Origin: Mnemiopsis leidyi
Lineage: Eukaryota; Ctenophora; Tentaculata; Lobata; Bolinopsidae
Direction: 5' to 3'
DNA length: 20,864 nt
Assembly (NCBI GenBank): GCA_000226015.1
Contig: JH152909.1
Location: forward strand, 34,196 to 55,059
Under the pieces are notes generated by a model, which saw nothing but the letters and a program-made list of their open reading frames with translations, was not told the DNA's origin and ran no database searches. Each line of letters begins with the position of its first letter. The first letter of the stretch is position 1. Both the position numbers and the translations under genes were made by a program. Positions 18,443 to 20,864 of the stretch are shown here, piece by piece.

Positions 18443-20570
18443 TCAAATGATAGGGTTCCTTTTTTAACGCAGCTGTTGCTTTCTGAAGGTCTGAGAAAAG
18501 ACAGGAACTTACTGCTCAAAACAAAATTTTTTACTTATGTTTATTTCAGAAACTTTCCACAATTAATTTTTAACTTTTCTGGTTAATTTTTCTACAATTA
18601 GAATATTTTAATGATTTAAGGTTTTAAGGTGATCATAACTCACCAAATGATTTAATCAAATCGTTAATTTAGTATTATAATTATACTGCAGTTGATTGTG
18701 TAATTCAAAATGAATAATATCCATTCTTCCGTACCTATAATTAGTCTTTCATTCGTATAAAATCAAAATATTGTGTTAGTCTCGAAATAAGAAATTTATC
18801 GTTGAGCGAGAAAATTGAAGGACTTGATTTAGAATTACGCATAATTTGCTTCACCAATGGCTACAGAATTACATTTACATGCAATTACACGATTGACAAC
18901 GCATAATTTGCTTCATTAACTTTAAATTATTAAGTCAATAGTCATCGATATTAACATACTTTTCGTTGAATAGCAATGATGAAGCCCAGGAGCTGAAACT
19001 AAAAGATGGACAGGAAATCAGATTAAACTTGATAATCATGTCGCTTATAATACGCCTTTAATGGATAATTTGACATCCTACCTGTTACAGGTAATCTTAA
19101 ATTGCAAAATTCCTTACTTCACAAACAGATGTTTTATCAAATTGGCGTATGGCGGCCTGATATAACGATAACTTCCATATCATTTTGGACCTTTTTAGAA
19201 AACAAGTTGATGGCAGTGAAAACTTTTAGTTTATCTACAACATGGCAGTCTAAGTTTTCAACTTATAATGACAGTCTTTTACTTTTAGTCGACTGTCGAG
19301 AAGATTTTATTTTCATAACGCCTGACAATTGTGCAACTGACCATGGTTTATCATCATCATTCATCAACAGAAACAGAAAAAAGGTAAATTTTCATTAATA
19401 GTTGATAAGTTAATAGTTGATAACTTTTGAATCTTTGTAATAATGTTTGATAACTTAAATTGTACTGTGATTGGTTTTCATTTCTACTGCTGCTACTCAG
19501 TACGTTTACTTTACTCGTGTCAATTTTGGTGCCAAATTTCCATGCAAGATATCCTTCCATTGTCCCTGTTCTGAATAGCATCTGAGCTCAATAATATTGT
19601 CATTGATTAAACTTTGCAGCGATTAAACTTTGCAGCTATTCATTATAAACAATCCCAATTTTAGTCTTGTTGTTGGACAAGTTTTAAGTTGATTTTCTTG
19701 TTAATTAGATGACGGATATTTGAATTTGGTCACCCGATACTGAAGCCTATTTAATGATGCTGATCCCAGTTATTTAAAAGGTTTCATATTTCAGCTATCT
19801 CTTGAATAGAATTCTTCTTAACTGATTCCAGCTTCTATAGTTCTTTTAAACAAATCATGGAAAGGATTGCCAATTCAGCTTAACAAGAACATGAACTGTG
19901 TCACGTGTACTGTACACACAGTATGTCACGTGTAGCACTCAAGCGCTGTCACATGTAACGTGCCGACAGCTTTGTCGATTCATGTTTTAAAAGTCATCGC
20001 ATTCTTTGACATAAGTCATCTAAAACGTTGCATGTGGTAAAAGTAAAAGTAGAAGTAGAGCCAACAAGTCATCGCGCTCTGAGAGCGATAACTCATGATC
20101 TCCCACACATTAAATTTAGTGAGCTGTATTACTGCCAGTGAAACTGCCAGGATGTGACTGTCTGTTTGGCTGGCAGCTATATTTACTATATTCAAGTATT
20201 TAGTGACAGAGGCCAGAGCATAATTTTGCATTGTGTCTCCTTCAATGTTCAGACTGAACTCTGGATACGGAGGCTCTGCATTGAAAATGTGTCCAGGTCC
20301 GGTATCATAGTTGTCAGTAGTGGTCTTCTGTCGGTCAAACTTGCTCGCTTGAGTACTTACTACTTAGACTTTGTCATCTACTATAGACAATATGCTATGT
20401 TGCTTCTATTCTCCATTTTTTATGGGGGGACAAGCAATACACTAGCACATTAATTCTAAGTCTTTGCATGGATGATCGTAAAATCTGCAGTCGATGTATC
20501 CTATATTATTGGCTATAATATTCTGGTGTACAAAATTTTACAGTGTTCGAACATAGTAGTAATAGTTAAC
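18443..20570. other. 3' flank of PHKB and intergenic DNA
   Basis: No canonical AATAAA stands close to the PHKB stop, so the polyA site is not assigned. Short direct repeats are present: acgcataatttgcttca at 18837-18853 and 18899-18915, and an exact 16-base tandem, gattaaactttgcagc, at 19605-19636. Open frames of 64-99 codons here (19102-19398, 20154-20453) have no recognisable motif or splice partners. Confidence 0.5.
19896..19966. promoter_or_regulatory. Cluster of CACGTG-type E-boxes (putative)
   Basis: CACGTG occurs at 19902-19907 and 19927-19932 in the shared context tgtcacgtgta. A related tgtcacatgta at 19948-19958 is followed at once by acgtg. Three near-identical bHLH-type sites in about 60 bases of AT-rich DNA are unlikely by chance. 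The element could serve a promoter to the right of the window or be a decayed short repeat. Confidence 0.35.
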
Positions 20571-20864
20571 AAGACTTGCGGCCGCTTTCATTGTGTCAGG
20601 CGACCGCTGAATTTCCCGTGTCATGCCATCGCTTATTGTTATTACAATTCACGGAATGAGGAATAAAAATACGCAACAGGCAACTCACATTTCGCAAACC
20701 ACTAACCAGACGTCATTTCGGTCAATTGTTCTGCAGTGCACGTGTTAATCGCGCGAATTAATGCAGCCGTTCGATGCAAGATTTGAAAACTGCACGCTGC
20801 ACGCGCAAAGTTTGAACACATTAGCGCGTTTCTTTCATTGTTTGTTTCAAATATCTTGAGTCTG
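20571..20864. promoter_or_regulatory. CpG-rich right edge, possible promoter of the next gene
   Basis: Base composition changes here: CpG becomes frequent (gcggccgc, gcgcgaatt, gcacgctgcacgcgc, agcgcgttt) compared with the rest of the intergenic DNA. One CACGTG lies near 20740. No ORF or splice signal is seen. A promoter or first-exon region of a gene beyond the edge is the simplest guess. Confidence 0.25.

Noticed and set aside
20154-20453. 99-codon plus-strand ORF near the right edge
   Set aside because: No recognisable domain and no splice or promoter support.

Overview
The window looks like nuclear DNA of an invertebrate animal. Genes are split by GT-AG introns, the background is AT-rich, and the genes are animal families: a phosphorylase kinase beta subunit, seven-transmembrane receptors and a probable BIG-type Arf exchange factor end. 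The C-terminus of a non-LTR retrotransposon ORF at the left edge is of a kind I associate with cnidarians and other marine invertebrates. That lineage is a guess; no marker here fixes the species.

Layout. (1) 1-300: end of a LINE ORF2. (2) 519-835, minus strand: two or three short exon-like stretches of an unidentified gene. (3) 1395-7345, minus strand: a head-to-tail cluster of three related GPCR-like receptors. The two outer copies are intact and intronless. The middle copy (4203-4649) is a truncated pseudogene, and a roughly 200-bp near-perfect palindrome (3811-4010) lies just beyond its broken end. The third receptor carries an extracellular tail of eight 9-residue repeats, each with an N-glycosylation sequon. 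(4) 7495-8991: three unrelated minisatellites. (5) 9305-9685, plus strand: two exons that read as the C-terminus of an ARFGEF/BIG protein, with no body recognised upstream. (6) 11680-18442, plus strand: a complete phosphorylase b kinase beta subunit gene (PHKB), which I reassembled from four exons into a continuous 1,019-residue protein ending in a CaaX box. Three introns sit in the first 456 coding bases; the remaining 2.6 kb is one exon. (7) 18443-20864: non-coding, with short direct repeats, an E-box cluster and a CpG-rich right edge that may be the promoter of a gene outside the window.

The genes do not form a pathway. PHKB belongs to glycogen breakdown control, the receptors to signalling at the cell surface, and the ARFGEF fragment to Golgi and endosome trafficking. 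The most informative stories are the mosaic history of the receptor cluster, the 5'-restricted introns of PHKB, and the long palindrome.
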